Under the pieces are notes generated by a model. That model searched no databases, was not told where the DNA came from, and was given only the letters and a program-made list of their open reading frames with translations. This document shows positions 45,867 through 55,337 of a stretch of 64,000 nt of DNA, one piece after another; position 1 is the first letter of the stretch, and each line of letters begins with the position of its first letter. A program made the position numbers and the translations under genes. Source of the stretch: Nostoc sp. NMS9. GTDB taxonomy: Bacteria > Cyanobacteriota > Cyanobacteriia > Cyanobacteriales > Nostocaceae. The stretch is from assembly GCF_017114995.1 (NCBI RefSeq), contig NZ_JABXKL010000073.1, positions 44,581 to 108,580 on the forward strand, written 5' to 3'.

Positions 45867-47000
45867 ATGAAAGTAATTATTGTCATGCCACTAGCCGAGC
45901 AACGAGGCGGTGGTGAAATGATGCTTTGGGATTTGGTGCAGCAGGGACGTAATGCTGGTGTTGAGTGGCTGGTGATATTTTTAGAAGACGGCCCGATGGT
46001 CGAACAAGTAAAGTCTCTGGGTATTGATGCGCGAGTTGTGGAAAGTGGACGTTTACGCCAAATCCACCGTTTTATTGGCGCTGTTTTGCGGATAGCTGCG
46101 ATCGCTCGCCGCGAACGTGCAGATATAATTGTCAATTGGATGTGGATCACGCATATATCTGGAGGTTTGGCAGCAATGTTGGCAGGGTTGCCTGCTGTGT
46201 GGTATCAACTAGAAGTACCTAGTGATAAAACTTGGTTGGTACGAATTGCAACTTTCATTCCAGCGCGGGCAGTTATCACCCTCTCGCAAGATGGCAAGCA
46301 AGCACAGGCAGAGATTTGGCCTCACAGACCAACACCTTTGGTTTATCCTGGTGTCGCATTAGAACGATTTGAGCCTAATGCTTTACCTGCTCCAGAAGAA
46401 GCACGGCGGAAATTGGGTTTACCTTTACACGGGCCGTTGATTGGAATTGTGGGACGATTGCAACGATGGAAGGGAATGCACGTATTGGTGCAAGCGATGC
46501 CCAAAATTTTACAGAAGTATTCCGATGCCCATTGTCTGGTGGTTGGCGGTAAGCACGATTTAGAACCAGATTATGAAGACTTTTTAAAAGCCGAAATCGC
46601 CGCTTTAGGCTTGAAAGACCAAGTAATTATGGCTGGACTACAGCGTAATATCCCGGAGTGGGTGCAGGCAATGGATGTATTTGTTCATGCATCAGATAAA
46701 GAACCGTTTGGGATTGTGATTATTGAGGCAATGGCGCTGGGTAAACCTGTAATTGCTGGCAGTGCAGGTGGGCCGACAGAGATTATTACCGATGGTATGA
46801 ATGGACTATTAACACCTTACGGCGATGCGGATAAATTAGCGATCGCAATTCTCCGCTATCTTGACGAGCAAGAATTTGCTCGAAGTGCGGGAGTCGCTGC
46901 CAGACAACGCGCTCTCGATTTTTCAACGCAGAATTATGCCCAAAATTTTATTAATGCAATTCGTTCTGTAATGCCTAGTGGTCTATCGCAAAAGTTTTGA
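45867..47000 (+). CDS. Glycosyltransferase family 4
   Basis: A 377-residue GT-B enzyme: VIIVMPLAEQRGGGEMMLWD, IIVNWMWITHISGGLAAML, GIVGRLQRWKGMHVLVQAM and VFVHASDKEPFGIVIIEAMA (E-x7-E region), with GGPTEIITDGMNGLLTPYGD. A near-duplicate of its last ~20 bp (TATCGCAAAAGTTTTGA) occurs about 130 bp downstream. Last glycosyltransferase of the island before the GMC oxidoreductase. Confidence 0.93.
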   Translation: MKVIIVMPLAEQRGGGEMMLWDLVQQGRNAGVEWLVIFLEDGPMVEQVKSLGIDARVVESGRLRQIHRFIGAVLRIAAIARRERADIIVNWMWITHISGGLAAMLAGLPAVWYQLEVPSDKTWLVRIATFIPARAVITLSQDGKQAQAEIWPHRPTPLVYPGVALERFEPNALPAPEEARRKLGLPLHGPLIGIVGRLQRWKGMHVLVQAMPKILQKYSDAHCLVVGGKHDLEPDYEDFLKAEIAALGLKDQVIMAGLQRNIPEWVQAMDVFVHASDKEPFGIVIIEAMALGKPVIAGSAGGPTEIITDGMNGLLTPYGDADKLAIAILRYLDEQEFARSAGVAARQRALDFSTQNYAQNFINAIRSVMPSGLSQKF

Positions 47001-47135
47001 GAGGTGAATTAGTTTTAAATTTCTCTTCTTTACCATCTTAACTTTGCGCTCTTTGTGTCCTTTGCAGTTCGTTTTATTAACCCAGCAAAATTAATGGGAC
47101 AGACTACTAGTCCTTTATCGCAAAAGTTTTGATAG

Positions 47136-47192
47136 GTTTGTAGTAAGCACTTTAGTGCTTAAAAATCCAGGACTAAAGTCCTTACTACAAAC
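47136..47192. repeat. Inverted-repeat element (GTTTGTAGTAAG type)
   Basis: GTTTGTAGTAAG at one end and CTTACTACAAAC at the other, with internal palindromic AGCACTTTAGTGCT and AGGACTAAAGTCCT. A foldback dispersed repeat. Confidence 0.8.
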
Positions 47193-47287
47193 GCATTTAC
47201 GCCTCGTAATTAATGCGATAAATCATAATAAAACTCTCTGTGTGTCTGCGTGAGACAAAAAATATTTATGCAAAAGGAATTAAATCA

Positions 47288-48937
47288 ATGTTGATTGATA
47301 GCCGCAAATTGCCAATAGATGAAGTTATCAATACTGAAGTTTGTATAGTTGGTGCTGGCCCAGCAGGAATTACACTCGCACGAGAATTAATTGGGCAAGA
47401 CTTTCGAGTGTGCTTACTAGAAAGTGGTGATTTGGAATTTAATCAAGAAACTGCATCTCTTGGTGAAGGTGAAACAGTTGGAGATCCTTTTCCACCACTG
47501 CAAGATATGCGTCATCGTCAATTTGGTGGACTAGCTAATGTCTGGAATATTGAAATTAATAAAAATCAACTTGGTCTGAGGCACGTGCCGTTAGACGAAA
47601 TAGATTTTGAAAAACGAGATTGGGTGCCATACAGTGGCTGGCCTTTTAGTAAATCTCACCTCAATCCATTTTATGAGCGCGCTCAAGCAGTCTGTAAACT
47701 CGGTTCTTTTGCTTATGAAGCCGAGGCTTGGGAAAATGCTCAATCTCCTCGGACACATTTCACAAGTGACCGAGTTACTACCAGTATGTTTCAGTTTGGC
47801 CCACGCGATATTTTCACCAATGAATATCGCCACCAAATCAATCAATCGCCTAATATCACCACATTCCTCAACGCCAATGTGGTAGAAATTGAGGCAGATG
47901 ACACAGCCCAGACGGTGAAACATGTGCAAGTAGCTTGTTTATCTGGTAATAAATTTTGGGTTGTTGCAAAAGTATTTATTTTAGCCGCAGGTGGTATTGA
48001 AAACGCGCGTTTATTGTTATTGTCAAACAGAATTCAAAAGAATAGATTAGGCAATCAACATGATTTAGTGGGGAGATTCTTTATGGATCATCCTTTTATC
48101 CGTTGTGGTATGCTTGTTCCGCAAAATCGCAAAATCTTTAATTCGATGGCTTTGTATGATTTACGCCGCGTGAATAATGTCACAGTCATGGGAAAATTTG
48201 CCCTGACGGAACAAGTGATGCGCCGCGATAAATTACTAAATATGACCGCGTTGTTATATCCCAGAGATGAAAGGTATAGATCGGCAGCAAAGGCTTCTGC
48301 AAAAATTTTGTTCTCTTCAGTTCGACAAAGACAGTTACCTAAAAATATTTTTCAGCATTTGCAAAATGTCATGACGAATATTGATGATTTAGTAGCTGAT
48401 TGGTATAAATATAATGTCAAAAAAGAATATTTATTCCCTGATTTGAGTCATGGAGGATGGTCTTACCATGAAAATAATGAACATAAATATACAAAGTTTG
48501 AAGTTCTCAGCCAAACTGAACAAACCCCAAATCCAGATAATCGGGTAACACTCAGTAATCAATTAGATAAGCTTGGCTGTCCACAAGCAAAATTAACTAA
48601 TTATTGGAGCGAAATAGATATTTGCAGTGTGAAGCGATCGCAGCGAGTACTTGCAGAAGAGTTTGCTAGTGCCGGACTGGGTGAGTTGCAGATTGAATTG
48701 GATGGAGATCGTCCAATTGCTTCTCTTAGTACCCATCATAATATGGGTACAACACGTATGCATCACGACCCAAAACAAGGAGTAGTCGATGCAAATTGTC
48801 AAGTTCACGGCATCTCTAATTTATTTATGGCAGGTAGCTCTGTTTTCCCTACAGGAGGCTATGCTAATCCGACGCTCACCATTGTTGCCTTGGCAATTCG
48901 ATTGGCTGATCATCTGAAAGCTGAATTGTCTCACTAA
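47288..48937 (+). CDS. GMC-family FAD oxidoreductase
   Basis: A 549-residue GMC-like flavoenzyme. AGGAATTAAATCA before ATG 47288 fixes the start (an upstream Met in the same frame is not conserved). The FAD motif VCIVGAGPAGITLARELIG is near residue 18; a Q-rich FGGLANVWN motif and LAAGGIENARLLLL follow. The C-terminal domain has LSTHHNMGTTRMHHDP (active-site His) and FMAGSSVFPTGGYANPTLTI. GMC enzymes oxidise alcohols or sugars. Position at the end of the HEP run suggests a sugar-modifying role; substrate unknown. Confidence 0.93.
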   Translation: MLIDSRKLPIDEVINTEVCIVGAGPAGITLARELIGQDFRVCLLESGDLEFNQETASLGEGETVGDPFPPLQDMRHRQFGGLANVWNIEINKNQLGLRHVPLDEIDFEKRDWVPYSGWPFSKSHLNPFYERAQAVCKLGSFAYEAEAWENAQSPRTHFTSDRVTTSMFQFGPRDIFTNEYRHQINQSPNITTFLNANVVEIEADDTAQTVKHVQVACLSGNKFWVVAKVFILAAGGIENARLLLLSNRIQKNRLGNQHDLVGRFFMDHPFIRCGMLVPQNRKIFNSMALYDLRRVNNVTVMGKFALTEQVMRRDKLLNMTALLYPRDERYRSAAKASAKILFSSVRQRQLPKNIFQHLQNVMTNIDDLVADWYKYNVKKEYLFPDLSHGGWSYHENNEHKYTKFEVLSQTEQTPNPDNRVTLSNQLDKLGCPQAKLTNYWSEIDICSVKRSQRVLAEEFASAGLGELQIELDGDRPIASLSTHHNMGTTRMHHDPKQGVVDANCQVHGISNLFMAGSSVFPTGGYANPTLTIVALAIRLADHLKAELSH

Positions 48938-49016
48938 GTATAACTTTGTGTAAAATCGTCACGTTTTAGATGTAGCGATCGCCTGAGCTTTTCTTCGTGC
49001 CATTCAGTGCGAAAAC

Positions 49017-49123
49017 TTATACCAATTCAATTAATGATTGCAACACATCCTTGGCTAAAGACGCGATGAATCGCGTCTCTACAAATGGTCTATTTGTCGC
49101 ATTCTTTTTTCAAATTGGTATTA
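49017..49123. mobile_element. 107-bp MITE-like element, copy 2
   Basis: Same length and ends as 7574-7680, with differences at only a few positions. Its last three bases (TTA) are the reverse complement of the TAA stop codon of the MFS gene, so the element abuts or supplies that stop. Confidence 0.85.
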
Positions 49124-50308
49124 CTTGCCCTTTACCGAATGTTGCACCAGCCAGCAATGTAAGCCCACCATTAAAAGCCCCAATGGCAGCATCAACATTG
49201 GGATGATTTCTAAACTTGCCCAACTTGCAACCCAGCCTGCTCCAGTGGGTATGATCGCTGCCCCCAAACTGGCGGCACTAGTGGCAATGCTAACAGCCGC
49301 AGGAACATGGGGGTCTGGCAATCGTTGAGGAATTAACCAAATGGTCGTAGGAAAGATGGCTGCCAACCCAAAGCCAATCAACGGTAAGCTAATCCATTGA
49401 TCTGGCAGTTGCCACCAAGCAAGCAATCCAATGATCACAAGACTGAGTGACATACTGATTGTGCGGACTGCCCCAAGCCATTGCAAGAAATAACCTAAGA
49501 TGAAACGTCCCAATGTTAATCCCACCCAGTAGGCACTAACGCTGTAACCAGCAATCAGCGTGGGAGTGTGACGAGCGACAGACTGCACAGTGTATGCCCA
49601 GTTGCCGATACAGGCTTCAGTACCAACATAAACCAGCAAAAGTAGTCCAGTTAGCAGTACTATCGGAGTTTGCAGCGCTCTGCCCAGATTTTCTAACGCA
49701 GTTGTCTTTGATGGCAATACCCTTACTGTCATTGGTGTGTAGTTGAAGATGATTACGCCCAGCACGCTCACAATTAATAGGCTGACAATCCCGGCTAATA
49801 CTCCATAAACCTGTCGCCAGTTCATCCCAACTGCTAACAAAGTAGTAGCGATCGCAGGGCCTGAAAGAGCGCCAATACCATAGAAAGCATGGAGCAAACC
49901 AATCAAACTGGCACTGCGGGAATCTTGCACAATGTAGGTGTTAATGCCTGCATCAATCAACCCAATGCCCAATCCCAACGTCGATCCAGCGGCAACCATG
50001 AGAAACCAGGAGGGTGAGATGGCATAGATTGTCAGTGCCATCGTCAGCGCACCCGCAGCAATCAACAGCATTCGGGCTAACCCCAGCCGACTACTCACAA
50101 GACTGCTGGTGAATGCTGCCAGAATGTAGCCGCTAATTTGACTGAGAAACAGCAGGGTAACGGTTGCTGGAGTCAGGTTATACGTAGACAGAATGGAGGG
50201 CAGAAGAACTCCTAATCCTGCTTCAGCGATACCAATGGCAATAAAGGCATAGAAAGCGATCGCCGAACCTATCCACAGAGGCGGTAAGGTGCGTTGATAG
50301 TCTGTCAT
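49121..50308 (-). CDS. MFS transporter
   Basis: A 395-residue twelve-TM major facilitator. Start ATG 50308 has AGGAG eleven bases upstream and is preferred to TTG 50335. The segments LLPSILSTYNLTPATVTLLF and SSRLGLARMLLIAAGALTMA (loop 2-3 region), and GLGIGLIDAGINTYIVQDSR, resemble the fucose/YbjJ-type families. The direction of transport and substrate are unknown. The stop codon is at the very edge of a MITE. It may share a transcript with nothing: the next minus-strand gene is 226 bp upstream. Confidence 0.92.
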   Translation of the reverse strand: MTDYQRTLPPLWIGSAIAFYAFIAIGIAEAGLGVLLPSILSTYNLTPATVTLLFLSQISGYILAAFTSSLVSSRLGLARMLLIAAGALTMALTIYAISPSWFLMVAAGSTLGLGIGLIDAGINTYIVQDSRSASLIGLLHAFYGIGALSGPAIATTLLAVGMNWRQVYGVLAGIVSLLIVSVLGVIIFNYTPMTVRVLPSKTTALENLGRALQTPIVLLTGLLLLVYVGTEACIGNWAYTVQSVARHTPTLIAGYSVSAYWVGLTLGRFILGYFLQWLGAVRTISMSLSLVIIGLLAWWQLPDQWISLPLIGFGLAAIFPTTIWLIPQRLPDPHVPAAVSIATSAASLGAAIIPTGAGWVASWASLEIIPMLMLPLGLLMVGLHCWLVQHSVKGK

Positions 50309-50534
50309 TGGCTGGAATGCTCCTGGCTCGGACAATTTGACTGCTGAGATTTACTCAATTAATCAAGAAACTTATGGTTGTGCAAAGTATGAATAGTTAA
50401 AAATATTTTTATAACTATCAAATGGCATTATTAGTAATTATCTCAAAATCTCATCACCATGTTGCTAAAAAGTCTACAAGGATTTATCTCAAATCCTTGT
50501 AAAAACTGGATTGCAACTTTTCTGACAAGTCTAT

Positions 50535-51545
50535 TTATCCTTCCTTGTTGAATACTTGAGCTACTAGGAACGCTAATGCTGCTGTACCAGCGATCGCACC
50601 CCACTGAAGAAGCGGATTTTTATCTAGCCAGTCGGAAATGCTAGGTATAACTAAGTTACTAAAATCACCCTCAACTCTGTCGTCTTCAGGAACAGATTGG
50701 TAAAAATTATTTGCTGCATCTTCAGACTTCGCCTCAGAAGAACGTAGTAAATCGAAGCCGACGAGCAGTAACAGTGAATCTACTAATGATGGTGAGACGC
50801 GCTGTACCACATCTAATATTTTAGCTACATCCCCAACCAAGAAGTCACGAGTTGGATGTTCGGCTACGTAGAGGATAGCATCAGCTACAAGTTTGGGGTC
50901 ATAGTAAGGTGGTATCCCGGAAGGCTTTACGCCTAATTTCGTCAGACCATTATTCCAAAATGGTGTGTTGATCACCGCTGGTTTCACACTCGTGACACTG
51001 ATCGGCCATTTTTCATGTTGCAACTCAAGGCGCATGGCTTCGATAAAGCCCTCAACGCCGTGCTTGGCTGCTGAGTAAGCACTTTGGTAGGGGAGCGATC
51101 GCCTACCTTCCATTGAAGAAACATGGATCAGTGCCCCCCGTCCCTCACGCTTCAGATGGGGTAGGGCTGCCATTGCACCATAAACTTGTCCCATGAGATC
51201 GACATCAATGACATGCTTAAACTCTTCTGGTGTTGTGTTGTCGAAAGTAGCAAAGATGCCGATAGCAGAGACATGTACCCATGTATCGAGTCGCCCGTAG
51301 ACTTCTACAGTTTTATCTGCGATCGCTTTAACTTGCTCAAATATTTCCACATCAGCTACGTAAAAAGTTGCCTCACCGCCAAAACCGCGAATCTCCTCCA
51401 CTAAAGACTTTAGCTTCGACTCACTCCGAGCCGAGACTACGACTTTTGCGCCGCGTCTAGCAAACTCAAGAGCTGTGACACGTCCGATACCGCTGGAGGC
51501 TCCAACGACCGAAACGACTTGCTGATTGATTGGCTTTAATTGCAT
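50535..51545 (-). CDS. Short-chain dehydrogenase/reductase with C-terminal membrane anchor
   Basis: A 336-residue classical SDR. Cofactor motif VVGASSGIGRVTALEFARRG (about 13-32), active-site Ser (ALIHVSSMEGRR) and YSAAK. After the ~250-residue catalytic domain comes an extension with a possible amphipathic region and a C-terminal hydrophobic helix (WGAIAGTAALAFLVAQVF) that probably anchors it in a membrane. The substrate is unknown. Cyanobacteria have several such long SDRs, annotated as generic oxidoreductases. Confidence 0.92.
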   Translation of the reverse strand: MQLKPINQQVVSVVGASSGIGRVTALEFARRGAKVVVSARSESKLKSLVEEIRGFGGEATFYVADVEIFEQVKAIADKTVEVYGRLDTWVHVSAIGIFATFDNTTPEEFKHVIDVDLMGQVYGAMAALPHLKREGRGALIHVSSMEGRRSLPYQSAYSAAKHGVEGFIEAMRLELQHEKWPISVTSVKPAVINTPFWNNGLTKLGVKPSGIPPYYDPKLVADAILYVAEHPTRDFLVGDVAKILDVVQRVSPSLVDSLLLLVGFDLLRSSEAKSEDAANNFYQSVPEDDRVEGDFSNLVIPSISDWLDKNPLLQWGAIAGTAALAFLVAQVFNKEG

Positions 51546-52236
51546 AAATGTTACTTCTTAAAAGAAATTAGGGATTGGGAATTGGCTTCGACAGCGTTAG
51601 AGACTTTAGCTTCAGTAGATAATTCAGTCGCTTTGTTAGTATCATTTGTTATTAAAAATATTTCTTAATAACTTTCCTATACATATATATGTTAATTATT
51701 ATTACGGTTGCAGTTCTCTGTCTATTGGGGAATCTGAAAGCGCCACAGGAAGTATATGTAAGCATTTTCTAGACTTTTAAGACTTTCGACTAATAAACAT
51801 CAGGAACTTGGTCAACAAATCTCACAAAATCTCATCTGTCGCCGTTTACTTACTTCAGAGGATGTTTGAAAAGTCTGTAGTAGTGTATCAAATATTTGTT
51901 TACCCCACCCTAACCCTCCCCGATGCATTGGGGAGGGAACTAGATTTTCCGGTTTCCCCCCTTTACAAGGGGGGATTAAGGGGGGTGAAAATGTGATTAA
52001 AATCACAGCCAAACACTTTTAAAACAACCTCTCAGACTCAACTTTCAAATGACACAATCTCCTGATGCTATTTACTTTTTTTACAAATAGCTTTTTAGTC
52101 TGATTCACTCCTCAAGACAGATGCGAAAGCAGATTTAATTGAACCTCCCGCTTCCTTGATTTTCTGGGCGATGGGTTGCACCCAAATCAATGCTACAGTG
52201 TGTGGCAATACTGCAACTTTATCTGATTAAATCTGT
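51546..52236. other. Intergenic region
   Basis: Contains a full copy of the CCCTAACCC repeat (51902-51987). Other sequence is AT-rich; no gene is supported. Confidence 0.55.
51902..51987. repeat. CCCTAACCC...GGGGGATTAAGG double-hairpin repeat
   Basis: About 86 bp: ACCCCACCCTAACCCTCCCC, a hairpin around a CGATGCATTG loop, GGGAGGGAACTAGATT, then a second hairpin (CCCCCCTTTACAAGGGGGG) and ATTAAGGGGGGTGA. Full copies also at 59903, 60418 and 62212. Confidence 0.85.
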
Positions 52237-53508
52237 TTAAGGGAGCCATTGTAATCCCTTATTCTGTAACTTCTGCTCGATCTGCTGCATTTCCTGAATA
52301 GTTTCTCCAGTCACGATCGCATAAATTTCGGTGTAAATTTTTCCGTATTTGGCCCTCTCTAAAGCCGACAGAACGATTAAGTCCTTGCGATCTAGTTCTG
52401 GTTTTAAGGTGACTAAAATTGAATCTAATGTTCCTTCCATGCGGTAGCTACTAGAATATTGAGCAACTTCCTTTCCCAGTCCCAGTAGGGTGTGACGCTG
52501 CAAGCACAACGGAGTCGATCCATTGACTCGGAAATTGGCATCGATTGCATAAAACTGCCCGTCTCGATCTTCTAGCACATCAAACCCAATTACGCCGAAA
52601 TAACCCTGTTTGTAAGCATACTGACCAATGGCGGCAATCATCTCAAAGAACTTGCTCATGTCAGTGTTGCGGTAGTCAATCAGTCCTCCTAAATAATTAC
52701 CTTCTGGAGTGACGAGTTGGCTGGTAGTGCCGATGAGGGTTATCTCTCCCGTTTTGTTGACATAGAACTGTACGCAGTAATTCTGTACCTCATTTTTGAT
52801 GAACTCCGAAACAATAATCCTATCGAGCAACTTAATATCCAGATATTTCTTGATTTCTTCAAGACAGTAGTTCAGATCGCTGAGGCTTTTGATGATATAA
52901 GTGCCTTCTCCTGAGAGTCCGTGGGACGTTTTAATTAAGTAGGGAAATTGTGGTAAATGAATGTCTTCTAGATTACAGGTGTGCAAATTGTAACTCTCGT
53001 ATTTTGGACATTGCACCCCCAGTTCGGCTAGGGTTACTTTGCTGAGTAAGCGGTAATGAGTGTCTGAATCAATAGCGTGTTTTTCAGGTTTTAAATGATC
53101 GAAGGGAAATAGAGTGATGAGTTTGTCAAAGCGATCACTGTGGCTGAGATCATCCAGATAAGTCAAGCGATCCATCATCAACCTATTGGAGTAGCTGAAG
53201 CCGAAATGCTCTTGCCAGTATGCAAGCAGCGACTTTGGCGGCGGATTTATCGCAATTCCTGGAATGCGATCGCCTAATACAGCTAAAATTTTCCAAGGTT
53301 CCTTTTGGCAAATCTTGTCAAAGGAGGTTTTGGTGGCTTCACTACTGCCATCTTGAATAAAATATTTTTCCAGGTTGGGATAAGCAGCCCAACTGGCAGT
53401 TGCAGGGTAATTTAGGATAAACCCATAAGATACATCTGTGATATCTTGAGCAAACAGATCGGAAAGAGAACTCCCTTGAAAGTATTGAAAGTTATATTGT
53501 GAGTTCAT
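52237..53508 (-). CDS. ATP-grasp enzyme, possibly PGM1-like peptide/amino-acid ligase
   Basis: A 423-residue ATP-grasp protein. A preATP-grasp-like N-terminal half (about 1-170) precedes the ATP-grasp fold: YLIKTSHGLSGEGTYIIKSL (glycine-rich ATP loop), RIIVSEFI, and the metal-binding strand-loop FYAIDANFRVNGSTPL (Asp/Asn...Arg). The N-terminal part (SYGFILNYPATASWAAYP, NRLMMDRLTYLDDL) fits the PGM1-related peptide ligases, but I am not sure. ATP-grasp ligases join a carboxylate to an amine. Its ATG overlaps the stop of a 79-codon ORF by 4 bp, so the two are translationally coupled. Confidence 0.82.
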   Translation of the reverse strand: MNSQYNFQYFQGSSLSDLFAQDITDVSYGFILNYPATASWAAYPNLEKYFIQDGSSEATKTSFDKICQKEPWKILAVLGDRIPGIAINPPPKSLLAYWQEHFGFSYSNRLMMDRLTYLDDLSHSDRFDKLITLFPFDHLKPEKHAIDSDTHYRLLSKVTLAELGVQCPKYESYNLHTCNLEDIHLPQFPYLIKTSHGLSGEGTYIIKSLSDLNYCLEEIKKYLDIKLLDRIIVSEFIKNEVQNYCVQFYVNKTGEITLIGTTSQLVTPEGNYLGGLIDYRNTDMSKFFEMIAAIGQYAYKQGYFGVIGFDVLEDRDGQFYAIDANFRVNGSTPLCLQRHTLLGLGKEVAQYSSSYRMEGTLDSILVTLKPELDRKDLIVLSALERAKYGKIYTEIYAIVTGETIQEMQQIEQKLQNKGLQWLP

Positions 53509-53744
53509 TTAGCCCTCCCAGAAACCACATCCTCAAACAATTGGACAGATACATCTTTTGTCTGCACTCCTGCCAGCAGAACCTGAACTTGAACAGAGAC
53601 AATTTCTTTAGTAATTGCAGCTAACGCTTTAATAAATTTCGGCAAAATGAATCTATCTTTTGGTTTACTTTGTTTAAAAAACCGTTGTAATTGTTTTGTT
53701 TTACTATATTTTATACCCTGAAGATTGCCATATTTTGTTTGCAT
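53505..53744 (-). CDS. Small protein coupled to the ATP-grasp enzyme (possible precursor or partner)
   Basis: A 79-residue frame ending in the ATGA overlap with the ATP-grasp gene. The N-terminal half is basic (GIKYSKTKQLQRFFKQSKPK), the middle is hydrophobic-helical (FIKALAAITKEIVSVQVQVL) and the C-terminal portion is acidic, ending DVVSGRAK. I do not recognise a family. It lacks the TxKxPSD core of microviridins and any Cys. No strong ribosome site precedes ATG 53744. The coupling and size make it a candidate substrate peptide or regulator of the ATP-grasp enzyme, but it might be only an upstream ORF. Confidence 0.5.
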   Translation of the reverse strand: MQTKYGNLQGIKYSKTKQLQRFFKQSKPKDRFILPKFIKALAAITKEIVSVQVQVLLAGVQTKDVSVQLFEDVVSGRAK

Positions 53745-54235
53745 AAAGCTAATATTTGATAATTGGCTTTTATTTATATATCTTACTTATCTTTTAATTA
53801 ACTCTATCAAACGAAAGAAGTAAATTAGTTTATTTATTATCCTAAAATAACATGAATCCTAAATGATTGTTCATCTGATAAAACAATAAGCATGAAGGTG
53901 TGAATATGTAAATATCTCAACACAGAGATATTTAACCTAATTTTTCTGCCTGCTAGTGCGATCGCAATACGCTTCGCTTAAGGTTTTTTGATGAAAATTC
54001 TAGATTCATAAAGATGCGATAAATCCCCATCTTTACAAAAGACTGATTATTGTAGAGACGGCGATTCATCGCGTCTCTTGCCTTAAGCGAAATTATTTAG
54101 CAGGCACCTAATCTAAAACCCCCATACCTTAGATGTACAGGGGTTATTTCAGCTTGCGCGGAATGGTTCAAGGAAAAGGTTAACTTGTATTTCATCCAAT
54201 TAGAAACTTAAACATAGCCATAGGCAAAGCTGTAC
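53745..54235. other. Intergenic region with hairpin repeats
   Basis: AT-rich. GTAGAGACGGCGATTCATCG followed by CGTCTCT (54052-54079) is a dispersed hairpin repeat related to the inner part of the 107-bp MITE. A HIP1 site lies at about 53958. No gene seen. Confidence 0.55.
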
Positions 54236-54619
54236 TTATTCAGGATAATTTACTCCGGTTAATATTCCCAATTGTGAACTAACAGCACTTATATAATCTT
54301 GATTGTTTAAAACTTGTACTGGTAATTTTTTAGCATTGATCGCAGCTTTGACTAAATCTTTCGGAGTAATATTTCCGCGCTGACCTTCAGAAATCAAAGC
54401 TCCTCCACTAGGAACTCCTTGCTGTTTTAAACCACCTTGGTAAGCAAGATTAACAAGATTAAACGGCTGAATGTAGCTGACACTGGTGGAATTACTGCCT
54501 AATGGATCAGGATTAACTGCTGTGTTTATTGATGTGACTGTTTGAGCGCTAGCAATGCCAGATGTGAAGGCAAGAGAGGCAATGATAACTGTAGAATTTA
54601 TCAATGTTGTTAATTTCAT
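54236..54619 (-). CDS. Small secreted protein, function unknown
   Basis: A 127-residue protein with a clear Sec signal peptide (MKLTTLINSTVIIASLAFTS, cleavage probably after GIASA). The mature part has no Cys and includes VSYIQPFNLVNLAYQGGLKQ and ITPKDLVKAAINAKKLPVQV, resembling a family of small exported cyanobacterial proteins with no known role. Good ribosome site (AAGGAGTACCTTAT region: GAGT..) upstream of ATG 54619. Confidence 0.8.
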   Translation of the reverse strand: MKLTTLINSTVIIASLAFTSGIASAQTVTSINTAVNPDPLGSNSTSVSYIQPFNLVNLAYQGGLKQQGVPSGGALISEGQRGNITPKDLVKAAINAKKLPVQVLNNQDYISAVSSQLGILTGVNYPE

Positions 54620-54797
54620 AAGGTACTCCTTAACTAGAGTGAAGTCAAATCAATAGTTTCTACTAATAGATTCCTCTTATTTATAAAAATAAACTTTATA
54701 CAAGTGGCTCATCCAAACGGTTGAATTGTTTCTCATCCAAATGGGTGACTTGTTTACCACTTTCTTGCTCTGGCATATTGGTAGCAGTAACCATATC

Positions 54798-55337
54798 TCA
54801 CAACTCAATGATAAAACTGTCTCGTAGATGAAAGTCAGCCTCTGCGCCTCGATGAGTTAATGCCCAGTAAGTCACATCGCCATTTTTATGTTTGATAACT
54901 GTAGTAATACCAATTTCAAGGGCTTGGTTTGCCGAGACGATTTTACTCAAATCGACATCTAACACAAGTGCTAAACCATCGGCTTGACTCTGAACATTAA
55001 ATGGTAGCTTTTCAAAGGCTGTTTCCTCTTGCATCCCTTGACGATACCCATCAAAGCGATAGACATTCCAGTGTCCAGCAGGGGAAAGGTTGAATTCCCA
55101 ATACCGTGCAGAATCTTTAATGCCAAGAAAAAACTCGAAGCAGGTATCTTCCCAAAGTTCATGCTTGCGTGATGGTGCATTTGATGGTGGAACAATTGCA
55201 ATTTCTTTGAAATCGCCTCCAAGGGTGTAGGAGATGGTAAGTAGATTGGCATTTCGGGCGATATTGCCTGCAATTTTAAAATCAGGAAAGGACTCAGTAG
55301 AGGAGAAGGGTTGCAGGGAAAATGTCTGCTTGTTCAT
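54798..55337 (-). CDS. DOMON-like domain protein
   Basis: A 179-residue beta-sandwich protein of the 'DOMON-like' family: IAIVPPSNAPSRKHELWEDT and CFEFFLGIKDSARYWEFNLS lead to AGHWNVYRFDGYRQGM, with WALTHRGAEADFHLRDSF at the C-terminus. The family is related to carbohydrate-binding/haem-binding DOMON domains; no signal peptide is present here, so it is probably cytosolic. It overlaps the preceding kinase-like gene by 4 bp (ATGA), which indicates one transcript and coupled translation. Confidence 0.88.
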   Translation of the reverse strand: MNKQTFSLQPFSSTESFPDFKIAGNIARNANLLTISYTLGGDFKEIAIVPPSNAPSRKHELWEDTCFEFFLGIKDSARYWEFNLSPAGHWNVYRFDGYRQGMQEETAFEKLPFNVQSQADGLALVLDVDLSKIVSANQALEIGITTVIKHKNGDVTYWALTHRGAEADFHLRDSFIIEL

